Shown: one piece after another, positions 1-5,152 of the stretch
Numbering within the stretch: position 1 is the first letter of the stretch
How the letters are laid out: the number at the start of each line of letters is the position of its first letter
Source of the DNA: Caldifarciminota bacterium
Lineage (GTDB): Bacteria > Hydrothermota > Tepidihabitantia > SM23-42
Reading direction: 5' to 3'
DNA: 5,152 nt
NCBI GenBank assembly: GCA_023128195.1
Contig: JAGMEL010000228.1
Coordinates: 1 to 5,152 of the forward strand
Notes under the pieces: generated by a model
Databases searched by the model: none
What the model saw: only the letters and a program-made list of their open reading frames with translations
Told to the model about the DNA's origin: nothing
Position numbers and translations under genes: made by a program

Positions 1-267
1 CGCAATCTTTTGTTTTGGAATAATACCATATGTTGCCAAAACTTTTTTATTTAATGGGCCAGAAACTTTCCGTTTTACAAATTTCCCTTTGAGAGTTTTT
101 GTTACAACATATGCAGTTCCTGTACCGCCATCTGCCAAAGGGACTTCTGTAATTTGGAATTTTTTATTTGCCTTTTTTAATCCAATTCTAATATGTCTTG
201 CGACTTCTAAAGAGTTGAGTGATTCTTTAAAACCACTGGGTGCAACAAGTATTTTCATAGTGTTCAT
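1..267 (-). CDS. Glycerate kinase (GlxK/GarK family), 5' part only; cut by the window edge
   Basis: This is the first 89 codons of a gene that runs off the left edge. The family phosphorylates D-glycerate with ATP in the cytoplasm; characterised GlxK/GarK members give 2-phosphoglycerate. The visible N-terminus is typical: MKILVAPSGFKESL near residues 4-17 matches the family's opening PxxFKxSL segment, and PLADGGTGT near residues 55-63 matches the conserved P-ADGGxGT motif. Two starts are possible, ATG at 267 (MNTMKIL) and ATG at 258 (MKIL). I chose 267 because a GAAGGGG ribosome-binding site ends 9 bases before it, whereas it would lie 18 bases from 258. The gene follows the 2-hydroxyacid dehydrogenase by 72 bp on the same strand with no terminator seen, so the two probably form an operon making and then using glycerate. 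The family call is solid. The phosphorylation position (2 or 3) cannot be settled from this fragment. Confidence 0.88.
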   Translation of the reverse strand, partial: MNTMKILVAPSGFKESLNSLEVARHIRIGLKKANKKFQITEVPLADGGTGTAYVVTKTLKGKFVKRKVSGPLNKKVLATYGIIPKQKIA

Positions 268-276
268 AAATACGCA

Positions 277-283
277 CCCCTTC
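277..283 (-). promoter_or_regulatory. Shine-Dalgarno site of the glycerate kinase gene
   Basis: The minus strand reads GAAGGGG, followed by 9 bases and then ATG at 267. It is the clearest ribosome-binding site in the window and decides in favour of the upstream of two closely spaced ATG codons. Confidence 0.6.
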
Positions 284-339
284 AATTCATTCAGGACAGG
301 CATAAATAGTGCAACTACATTTGGAGAATAGCTTGAACA

Positions 340-1323
340 TCATTTATAGATTTCAGAGTTTACTATATTAGGTGGTCTGGTTTTATTTACAAGTACTGCG
401 ATAACATTTTCAGCTACGATTAATGCCATTTTTGTCCTTGTCTCAATTGATGCTGAGCCAATATGCGGCACAAGTATTGTATTGGGTATTGTGATAAGCT
501 CTTTTTCTACATCTGGCTCTCTTTCAAAAACATCCAATGCACAACCGGCAATCTTTCTCTCTTTTAATGCCTCAACCAGTGCCTTTTCATCAACAATCGG
601 ACCTCTTGCTGCGTTAATTAAATATGCAGTCTTTTTCATCAGAGAAAATTCTTTTTCAGAAATTAAATGATGGGTTGATTCTACAAGTGGTGTATGAATA
701 GTAATAAAATCTGATTCCTTTAATAAATCGCCAAAATTTTTATATTCAGTATTATATTCTTTTTCAATATCATGAGATAATCTTACTGGCTCATGATAAA
801 TTATTTTCATATGAAAACCTTTTGCACGCTGTGCTACTGCTCGTCCTATCCTGCCAAATCCTATTATACCCAATGTTTTATTATAAACATCATTACCTAA
901 AAAAAGCATTGGTGCCCAGCCTTTGAACTTACCTCCTCTTAAAAATCTATCTGCCTCTACAATTTTCCGTGCAGTAGAAAGGATTAAAGCAAACACCAGA
1001 TCTGCAGTGGTTTCTGTTAGAACGCCAGGTGTATTAGTTACTGGTATGTTCCTTTTTGTTGTTTCTTCAACATCTATATTATTAAAACCAACTGCATAAT
1101 TCGCAATTATTTTCAGGTTTTCCCCTGCATCTATAATTTCAGTATCGATCTTATCAGTTAATAAACAAATCAAACCATCCTTATCCTTTATCTTATCTAT
1201 TATTTTTTCCTTTGGCATAATCTTATCTTCAGGGTTAATCTCTAATTCAACATGTTTTTCCAAAAGGTCTATGCCATCTTGTGGCAATAAACGGGTTAAC
1301 AATACTTTAGGTTTTTCAGCCAT
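340..1323 (-). CDS. gyaR: D-2-hydroxyacid dehydrogenase, GyaR-like glyoxylate/hydroxypyruvate reductase
   Basis: This is a complete 327-residue member of the D-isomer-specific 2-hydroxyacid dehydrogenase family, of usual length. It should reduce glyoxylate to glycolate and/or hydroxypyruvate to D-glycerate with NAD(P)H in the cytoplasm. The substrate loop NYAVGFNNID lies at residues 75-84 and TNTPGVLTETTADL at 96-109. The Rossmann motif GFGRIG is at 155-160. The catalytic trio is intact: Arg240 in NAARGPIVDE, Glu269 in FEREP and His287 in PHIGSAS. An acidic residue (Glu178 in YHEP) sits near the end of the second Rossmann strand, which leans towards NADH, but this is weak evidence. The start ATG has only a modest AGG about 11 bases upstream. 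The glycerate kinase gene 72 bp downstream supports a glycerate-forming role. Related family members (phosphoglycerate, lactate or formate dehydrogenases) fit less well because the GyaR-type substrate loop and C-terminus are present and no ACT domain is. Confidence 0.9.
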   Translation of the reverse strand: MAEKPKVLLTRLLPQDGIDLLEKHVELEINPEDKIMPKEKIIDKIKDKDGLICLLTDKIDTEIIDAGENLKIIANYAVGFNNIDVEETTKRNIPVTNTPGVLTETTADLVFALILSTARKIVEADRFLRGGKFKGWAPMLFLGNDVYNKTLGIIGFGRIGRAVAQRAKGFHMKIIYHEPVRLSHDIEKEYNTEYKNFGDLLKESDFITIHTPLVESTHHLISEKEFSLMKKTAYLINAARGPIVDEKALVEALKERKIAGCALDVFEREPDVEKELITIPNTILVPHIGSASIETRTKMALIVAENVIAVLVNKTRPPNIVNSEIYK

Positions 1324-1418
1324 ATTATATTTAACCTATATTTCAGTAAAATTCAAGAGAATATTGACACGAAAAAAGATGGATGATAGGTTTGGGACTA
1401 GATGCAGGAATGATATAT

Positions 1419-1452
1419 GAAACGGTGAATGGGAGAAACGGTGAAACGGTGA
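1419..1452. repeat. Three copies of GAAACGGTGA
   Basis: The plus strand carries GAAACGGTGA at 1419-1428, 1435-1444 and 1443-1452; the last two overlap by two bases. No function is evident. It adds to the short-word repetitive character of this gap. Confidence 0.75.
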
Positions 1453-1477
1453 TTTAATATTTAGGTTTTAGAATTCA

Positions 1478-1504
1478 CCCGCGCCCCTCAAAGAGGAGCG
1501 GGGT
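1478..1504. repeat. Imperfect GC-rich hairpin
   Basis: The arms around an AAA loop (1490-1492) pair as CCTC/GAGG next to the loop, then CGC/GCG after one C-A mismatch, then CC/GG after one G-G mismatch. The stem is markedly GC-rich in an AT-rich neighbourhood. On the minus strand, the direction of transcription, no T-run follows, so it is not a standard intrinsic terminator. Its right arm ends inside the 107-bp repeat, which begins at 1500; the left arm is absent from the other repeat copy. It could be a decayed palindromic repeat of REP type or an RNA 3'-end stem. Confidence 0.5.
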
Positions 1505-1606
1505 TCATTTGACATTTATCATTTGTCATTTGAAATTTCTCTCCCTTTTTCCCATCTTCCCAACTTCTTAACTTCAAAACTTCTTTTTTCTCCATGTCAC
1601 CTTGTC
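1500..1606. repeat. 107-bp long direct repeat, copy 1
   Basis: This stretch matches 4911-5017 at 106 of 107 positions in the same orientation; the only difference is C at 1513 against T at 4924. It lies in the untranslated region after the TPR frame. Its left end contains the 7-bp tandem array, and the rest is purine/pyrimidine-skewed text in which GAAGTT recurs three times on the minus strand. It encodes no protein here, although in the other copy its right end is translated. Together the copies bracket the split signalling gene with a period of 3411 bp. Confidence 0.95.
1506..1533. repeat. Four tandem 7-bp units inside the 107-bp repeat
   Basis: The plus strand reads CATTTGA, CATTTAT, CATTTGT, CATTTGA in perfect 7-bp register. 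The same array lies at 4917-4944 in the other copy, with a single C-to-T change in the second unit. Function unknown. Confidence 0.8.
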
Positions 1607-1617
1607 CTTTTCAAATC

Positions 1618-1657
1618 CCTCCTGATCTTCTGATTCTCTGATATCCTGATCTCCTGA
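1618..1657. repeat. Five degenerate 8-bp tandem units just after the TPR stop codon
   Basis: On the minus strand the units read TCAGGAGA, TCAGGATA, TCAGAGAA, TCAGAAGA, TCAGGAGG, an unbroken 8-bp period starting three bases after the stop codon at 1661-1663. The corresponding place after the upstream paralogue (about 5018-5035) lacks this array, so it is specific to this copy. Confidence 0.8.
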
Positions 1658-1660
1658 CTC

Positions 1661-3439
1661 TCACCTTTTCACCTTCTCAATCCATGCTTTTGCACCAATC
1701 TTTTTGAATATTATCATCGCTTTGGTAAAAGATTTCTTTGCCTCAGTTTTATCACCAGCTTCTTTAAACATTAAACCCTGATAATAATAACCCGTAGCAA
1801 GATTGAACCTGAATTTTAACTGCTTTAAGATTGATATTGATTCTTTAAAAGAGACCTCAGCTTTAGCCCATTCCTTCTCCTTTGTATAAAGCTGACCAAA
1901 AAGACCTAAGGTTTCACCCTTTATTTCTTTAGAATGAATTTCATCAGCAAGAGACAATGCTTGTTTTAATTCCCTCCTTACCTCAACAAGTTTATTCTTT
2001 TCTAAATTTATTGAGGCAAAACCAAGATGGATTTTAGCAAGAAGCGGTTTCGATTTGATTTCTTGGGCAATCGAATAAGCCTCTTTGCAACATCTTTGTG
2101 CATTTGTAAAATCCCCTGTCTCAAGAAATAGACTACTCATACTTGCGAGGTTTGCTGCCTCTGTTAGGAGATCGCCAATCTCCTTACCTATTTTCAATGA
2201 ATTCTCATAACACTTCAGTGCATTTGAATATTCACCGAGATAAAAATAACTTACGCCGGCATTATTGAAATTTGCTGCCTTAACTTTGCGATCGCCAATA
2301 TCTTCTACTATTTTTGATGAATTATGATAAAATTCCAATGCCTTAGAATAATCACCAAAGATATTATAAATAAGTCCGATATTAGTAAGGTTTGCAGCTT
2401 CACCTCTTCGATCACCAATCTCTCTTCTTATTTTTAGTGAATGTTGATGAAATTCCAGCGCCCTGGAGAATTTCCCCAAATCACTATAAGCAACGCCGAT
2501 ATTATTAAGAACTGTCGCCATTCTTATACGATCACCAATCTCTTCGAATATTATCAACGAACTCTGGAAAAACTCTAATGCCTTGGAATATTCACCAAGA
2601 CCATTATTAATAATACCGATATTATTGAGGCTCGCCGCTTCACCCTTACGATCACCAATCTCTTTTCTTATTTTTAGTGAATGTTGATGAAATTCTAGCG
2701 CCTTGGAATAATCACCTTGATACATATGGACATTGGCGATATTGTTAAGACTTAACGCCTCACCTTTTTTATCATTCAGTTCTTCATAAATCTCAAGTGC
2801 TGTTTCCGCCTTTTTTGTAACTTCATCATACTGTGCCGTATCAAGGTATACCTTGCACAATCTCATAAGGCAGTCTGTTTCCTCTTCTTTGTTGCATATT
2901 TCCTTAGCCTTTTTGATCGCTTGCTCTAAATCTATCACTGCATTCTCATTCTCTCCAATCAAATTCAACACTCCAGCCCGATTCTTCAAACATTCAATCT
3001 CTTTTACCTCTTTATTTTCTACTGATTTATCTAAGCTCTTAATTACCCGAGTATAAAACCTTATGGCATCCTGGTTTGCATAAACATCTTTTGCTCTATC
3101 TGCAGCTATCATACTGTATTCTATTATCCTCTTTTTATCCCCACTTAAATAAAAATGATGTGATAACTCTTCAACTATCTCTTCAATACGATTTTTATAC
3201 GAACTCAACAACCTTTCACCAACTGCCTGATGATAACGCCTCAGTTTACTTCTGTTTATCTTATGGTAGATTACCTCTCTAATCATATCCTCGGAAAAAC
3301 AATATTGCTCTCCTTCACTCTCTTTTAATAACTTCATTCCTAATATCTCATCTATTAAATCAAAAAGATGACCTTCATTCATCTTAGTTACATCCTGCAA
3401 AAAAGTAAAATCAAACTCTCTGCCAATCGACTGCCGCAT
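1661..3439 (-). CDS. C-terminal part of split GGDEF-ATPase-TPR protein: end of STAND module plus TPR superhelix
   Basis: This 592-residue frame is the continuation of the frame at 3411-4865. Its first 130 residues are not a normal protein start but the helical/winged-helix end of a STAND/AAA ATPase module: IGREFDFTFL at 5-14, FSEDMIREVIYHKI at 48-61 and ELSHHFYLSGD at 91-101 are the usual family landmarks. TPR units follow from about residue 150 to the C-terminus. Six have an exact 40-residue period at 224-463 with consensus LNNIGxxYxxLGxYSKALEFxxxSLKIxxEIGD. TPR arrays bind protein partners, so this part probably senses or recruits a ligand or partner that controls the ATPase and GGDEF domains. 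The first ATG (3439) has no ribosome-binding site and an in-frame TAG two codons upstream, so independent translation is doubtful. Joining to the other frame by skipping position 3428 makes a protein of about 1067 residues. The 3' end resembles that of the partial gene at 4985-5152. Confidence 0.88.
   Translation of the reverse strand: MRQSIGREFDFTFLQDVTKMNEGHLFDLIDEILGMKLLKESEGEQYCFSEDMIREVIYHKINRSKLRRYHQAVGERLLSSYKNRIEEIVEELSHHFYLSGDKKRIIEYSMIAADRAKDVYANQDAIRFYTRVIKSLDKSVENKEVKEIECLKNRAGVLNLIGENENAVIDLEQAIKKAKEICNKEEETDCLMRLCKVYLDTAQYDEVTKKAETALEIYEELNDKKGEALSLNNIANVHMYQGDYSKALEFHQHSLKIRKEIGDRKGEAASLNNIGIINNGLGEYSKALEFFQSSLIIFEEIGDRIRMATVLNNIGVAYSDLGKFSRALEFHQHSLKIRREIGDRRGEAANLTNIGLIYNIFGDYSKALEFYHNSSKIVEDIGDRKVKAANFNNAGVSYFYLGEYSNALKCYENSLKIGKEIGDLLTEAANLASMSSLFLETGDFTNAQRCCKEAYSIAQEIKSKPLLAKIHLGFASINLEKNKLVEVRRELKQALSLADEIHSKEIKGETLGLFGQLYTKEKEWAKAEVSFKESISILKQLKFRFNLATGYYYQGLMFKEAGDKTEAKKSFTKAMIIFKKIGAKAWIEKVKR
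2051..2770 (-). repeat. Six 120-bp coding repeats (TPR units)
   Basis: Residues 224-463 of the TPR frame form six units of exactly 40 residues; the LNN-type position falls at 231, 271, 311, 351, 391 and 431. At DNA level, segments 240 bp apart are the most alike: 2401-2460 and 2641-2700 match at 55 of 60 positions, including 31 identical bases in a row, while the unit between them is clearly more diverged. This points to duplication or gene conversion of a two-unit block. Confidence 0.85.
3411..3439 (-). other. Frameshift junction joining the two signalling frames
   Basis: The frames overlap by 29 bp. The upstream frame reads LLEYAAV-DWQRV-stop and the downstream frame reads MRQS-IGREFDF. 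Homologous STAND proteins carry an uninterrupted AAVIGREF-like segment here. On the minus strand the sequence is GTC G ATT: dropping the G at 3428 joins Val479 directly to Ile5 of the other frame and restores the motif exactly. The extra base is not in a homopolymer. There is no slippery heptamer, and the in-frame stop is six codons past the junction, so there is no classical programmed-shift signal. The options are a real disrupting mutation, an assembly error or unrecognised recoding. Confidence 0.85.
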
Positions 3440-4865
3440 ATTCTAATAAATCACATGCCTCTTTATTCATCATACCCAATTTCCGATCAATCACACCCTC
3501 AACTGAATAAGGAATCACAACTTTCTTACCTTTATCAAATACACATTTATCTTTATCCCAGATGAATGCACCATTTGTGTCTAAGGATTTCATTAATTCT
3601 TCGATGAAAAAGGGATTACCACCAGTTTCCTTGTATATATACTCAGTAAGTTCAGAAGATGGAATACCATCTATCATCAATGACAACATACGCGCAACAT
3701 CTGCCGTTTTCAGGGGTTCAATATCTGTTTTTTTATATAGACCCTCACGCGCCATCAATTGCAATACATTTTGAAAAGAACTATGCTTTGCTTCCTCAAC
3801 ACGGTAGACAAAAAAGAAAAAAACAGGATTATTCTTTAAAGTTCTTACCAGATAGTGAAAAAGCTCCAAAGAACTATCATCTGCCCAATGAATATTATCT
3901 AAACATACAAACAGAGGTGCTTTTGAAGCTTGCAATGCCAAAAACCTCCGCACCCCCTCGAAAAGTCGAAACTTATCAACTATAAAAATATGTTCATCTG
4001 TCTCTTTTGATTTATCAGATAATTCAGGAACTATTTTTGAAAGTTCAATTTGATAAGCCTGAGATATATCCTTGATACTCTCTACACCATGTTCCTTTAT
4101 CACACAACGAATAATCTCTCGGAATGGATAATACGGAATCGACTTTGTCGTAGCTGATAAATTACTATTCAAAAACTGGACATCTTGAAAATCAGTATCT
4201 CTTATAATCTCCTGTATTAATCTCGTCTTACCAACACCAACCTCACCACTAACACATACTGCATCACCACTACCACTAAATACTGGGTTAATAAATTCCT
4301 TAATCCTCGTTATCTCTTCATCCCGTCCAATAATCTCCTTTATCGGAATATTTAATCCCCTTTTCTCTTTTTCAAAAACACCGACTCGATCCCTGCCATG
4401 CCTCTTGGCACTGTACAAATTTCTATCCGCAATCTCAAAAAGCCCGGTCCAATCTCGTGCATTCAGAGGACATGAAGCAATGCCAATACTCATGGTTAAT
4501 CTTAATTGGGCAAACTCTTTAATTCGACACCGCTCTACAAAACGACGGGAAATCATTTTCGCCTGTTCATAATTAGCATTGGGCAAAATACAGACAAATT
4601 CATCACCACCATAACGAAATACTGTATCATCTGCTCTTAATAAGGAATTAAGAAATATACCAAACTCTCTAAGCACGACATCACCACGCCGATGCCCATA
4701 GGTATCATTTACATTCTTAAAATGATCTAAATCAATTAATACTATTGATAAAGGTATACCCGTCTCCTGAGTTTCTTCAATCTTCCTGGGTGCTCTTATA
4801 TAAAGATAACGCCGATTATAAAGGCCCGTCAAATCATCAATAAATTCTTTACCTATTTTATTCAT
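3411..4865 (-). CDS. N-terminal part of split signalling protein: GGDEF diguanylate cyclase plus STAND/AAA ATPase
   Basis: The 484-residue frame opens directly with a GGDEF domain (about 9-165), which makes cyclic di-GMP from two GTP. DLTGLYNRRYL is at 11-21 and metal-site IDLDHFKNVND at 44-54. The active-site signature RYGGDEF is at 84-90, with an inhibitory I-site RADD at 77-80 spaced as in PleD, so catalysis and product inhibition both look intact. A STAND/AAA-type ATPase follows: IIGRDEEITRI at 178-188, Walker A GEVGVGKT at 207-214, Walker B-like LFVCLDNIHWAD at 318-329 and GGNPFFIEEL at 415-424. The frame ends abruptly after LLEYAAV, where the family normally continues IGREF; the rest is in the frame at 1661-3439. 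An in-frame TAA abuts the ATG, so there is no missing N-terminal sensor, signal peptide or membrane segment. The protein should be cytoplasmic. No clear ribosome-binding site is seen. A TATGAT lies 8 bases upstream, too little to call a promoter. Confidence 0.92.
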   Translation of the reverse strand: MNKIGKEFIDDLTGLYNRRYLYIRAPRKIEETQETGIPLSIVLIDLDHFKNVNDTYGHRRGDVVLREFGIFLNSLLRADDTVFRYGGDEFVCILPNANYEQAKMISRRFVERCRIKEFAQLRLTMSIGIASCPLNARDWTGLFEIADRNLYSAKRHGRDRVGVFEKEKRGLNIPIKEIIGRDEEITRIKEFINPVFSGSGDAVCVSGEVGVGKTRLIQEIIRDTDFQDVQFLNSNLSATTKSIPYYPFREIIRCVIKEHGVESIKDISQAYQIELSKIVPELSDKSKETDEHIFIVDKFRLFEGVRRFLALQASKAPLFVCLDNIHWADDSSLELFHYLVRTLKNNPVFFFFVYRVEEAKHSSFQNVLQLMAREGLYKKTDIEPLKTADVARMLSLMIDGIPSSELTEYIYKETGGNPFFIEELMKSLDTNGAFIWDKDKCVFDKGKKVVIPYSVEGVIDRKLGMMNKEACDLLEYAAVDWQRV

Positions 4866-4984
4866 TTATATATATCATACCGGTGATTTTTAATTTGGAT
4901 TCTGGGTTTTGGGGTTCATTTGATATTTATCATTTGTCATTTGAAATTTCTCTCCCTTTTTCCCATCTTCCCAACTTCTTAACT
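4866..4984. other. Short intergenic gap upstream of the GGDEF gene
   Basis: These 119 bp separate the stop of the partial TPR gene from the GGDEF start. Most is occupied by the second 107-bp repeat. The remaining 45 bp (4866-4910) are AT-rich, with no hairpin terminator and no convincing promoter, so read-through from the upstream gene is possible. Confidence 0.6.
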
Positions 4985-5017
4985 TCAAAACTTCTTTTTT
5001 CTCCATGTCACCTTGTC
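4911..5017. repeat. 107-bp long direct repeat, copy 2
   Basis: It is identical to 1500-1606 except at 4924. Unlike copy 1, its right end (4985-5017) overlaps a coding frame: it supplies the last ten codons and the stop of the partial TPR gene. The hairpin left arm and the 8-bp array that border copy 1 are absent here, so the repeat boundaries are sharp on both sides. Confidence 0.95.
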
Positions 5018-5152
5018 TCCCAGTCCCCGTGTCAACTTCTTTATCCATGCTTTTGCACCAATTTTCTTAAATATTTTCAGTGCGTTGGTAAAAGATTTTT
5101 TTGCCTTAATTTTGTCACCAGATTCCATAAACATTAAACCTTGATAATAATA
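4985..5152 (-). CDS. 3' end of an upstream TPR protein gene, paralogue of the 1661-3439 frame
   Basis: Only the last 55 codons are inside the window. The first 42 visible residues (from YYYQGLMF to a final R) align without gaps to residues 551-592 of the neighbouring TPR frame with 32 identities, so this is the final TPR helix pair of a related protein. The neighbour stops immediately after that Arg. This gene instead continues for 13 residues, ending DKVTWRKKKF, of which the last ten and the stop codon come from the 107-bp repeat. The basic tail therefore looks accidental, not a conserved domain. Whether the full gene also carries GGDEF and ATPase domains cannot be seen. It lies 119 bp upstream of the GGDEF gene on the same strand. 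Confidence 0.8.
   Translation of the reverse strand, partial: YYYQGLMFMESGDKIKAKKSFTNALKIFKKIGAKAWIKKLTRGLGDKVTWRKKKF

Larger units (their letters stand above)
1324..1660. other. Gene-free gap made largely of short repeats
   Basis: The 337 bp between the TPR frame and the dehydrogenase contain no credible gene on either strand. From right to left they hold an 8-bp tandem repeat (1618-1657), a 107-bp repeat shared with 4911-5017 (1500-1606), an imperfect GC-rich hairpin (1478-1504) and three copies of a 10-mer (1419-1452). The last roughly 90 bp before the dehydrogenase start (1324-1418) show no strong promoter. A TTGAAT/TAAATA pair 17 bp apart on the minus strand is too weak and too close to the start codon to call. 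Confidence 0.75.

Noticed and set aside
89..331. An 80-codon open frame on the plus strand over the glycerate kinase start
   Set aside because: It is antisense to a clear glycerate kinase N-terminus and resembles no known protein.
1478..1504. Intrinsic terminator for the TPR gene
   Set aside because: The hairpin is GC-rich but has two mismatches and no T-run after it on the minus strand.
1500..1606. Insertion sequence or MITE ends
   Set aside because: The 107-bp repeat has no terminal inverted repeats, no target-site duplication and no transposase gene in the window.
2051..2770. CRISPR-like or non-coding tandem repeats
   Set aside because: The 120-bp period is coding and corresponds exactly to 40-residue TPR units in an open frame.
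3420..3440. Classical programmed ribosomal frameshift
   Set aside because: No slippery heptamer, no stop codon at the shift point as in prfB, and no upstream Shine-Dalgarno-like stimulator is visible; a mutation or assembly error is simpler.
3659..3985. A 108-codon open frame on the plus strand
   Set aside because: It lies entirely antisense to the conserved ATPase domain, has no recognisable motif or ribosome-binding site, and its composition is that of a shadow frame.
4866..4910. Promoter with TATGAT as -10 box before the GGDEF gene
   Set aside because: No matching -35 box is found at the right distance, and the box is so close to the ATG that the transcript would be nearly leaderless; the AT-rich context makes chance matches likely.
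4883..5137. An 84-codon plus-strand open frame across the second repeat
   Set aside because: It covers repeat DNA and the antisense of the TPR gene end; the low-complexity Phe/Ser-rich translation follows from the pyrimidine-rich text.

Overview
The window is AT-rich bacterial DNA. Every gene I can support lies on the minus strand, so transcription runs from high to low coordinates. No gene fixes the taxon. A long GGDEF-NTPase-TPR signalling gene, a related gene end just upstream, wordy short-period repeats between genes and a glyoxylate/glycerate gene pair would suit an uncultured environmental bacterium of a candidate phylum. That placement is a guess.

Right half, in transcription order. 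The window opens with the last 55 codons of a TPR gene (4985-5152) whose end resembles that of the next gene. A short gap follows, largely filled by a 107-bp repeat (4911-5017). Next is a large signalling gene read as two overlapping frames. The first (3411-4865) encodes an N-terminal GGDEF diguanylate cyclase domain and a STAND/AAA-type ATPase domain. The second (1661-3439) encodes the rest of the ATPase module and a long TPR superhelix with six consecutive 40-residue units. Skipping one base (G on the minus strand, position 3428) joins the frames through the expected family motif AAV-IGREF and gives one protein of about 1067 residues. The two frames are therefore best read as one gene broken by a +1 frameshift.

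Middle. The 337-bp gap at 1324-1660 holds no gene. It is built of repeats: five 8-bp units, a second 107-bp repeat copy (1500-1606) that matches the first at 106 of 107 positions, an imperfect GC-rich hairpin, and three copies of a 10-mer. The two 107-bp copies flank the split signalling gene with a period of exactly 3411 bp.

Left part. A GyaR-like glyoxylate/hydroxypyruvate reductase (340-1323) is followed after 72 bp by the 5' end of a glycerate kinase gene (1-267, cut by the window edge). Together they would reduce glyoxylate or hydroxypyruvate to a hydroxyacid and phosphorylate D-glycerate into lower glycolysis. Nothing links this metabolic pair to the signalling gene apart from shared strand and adjacency.
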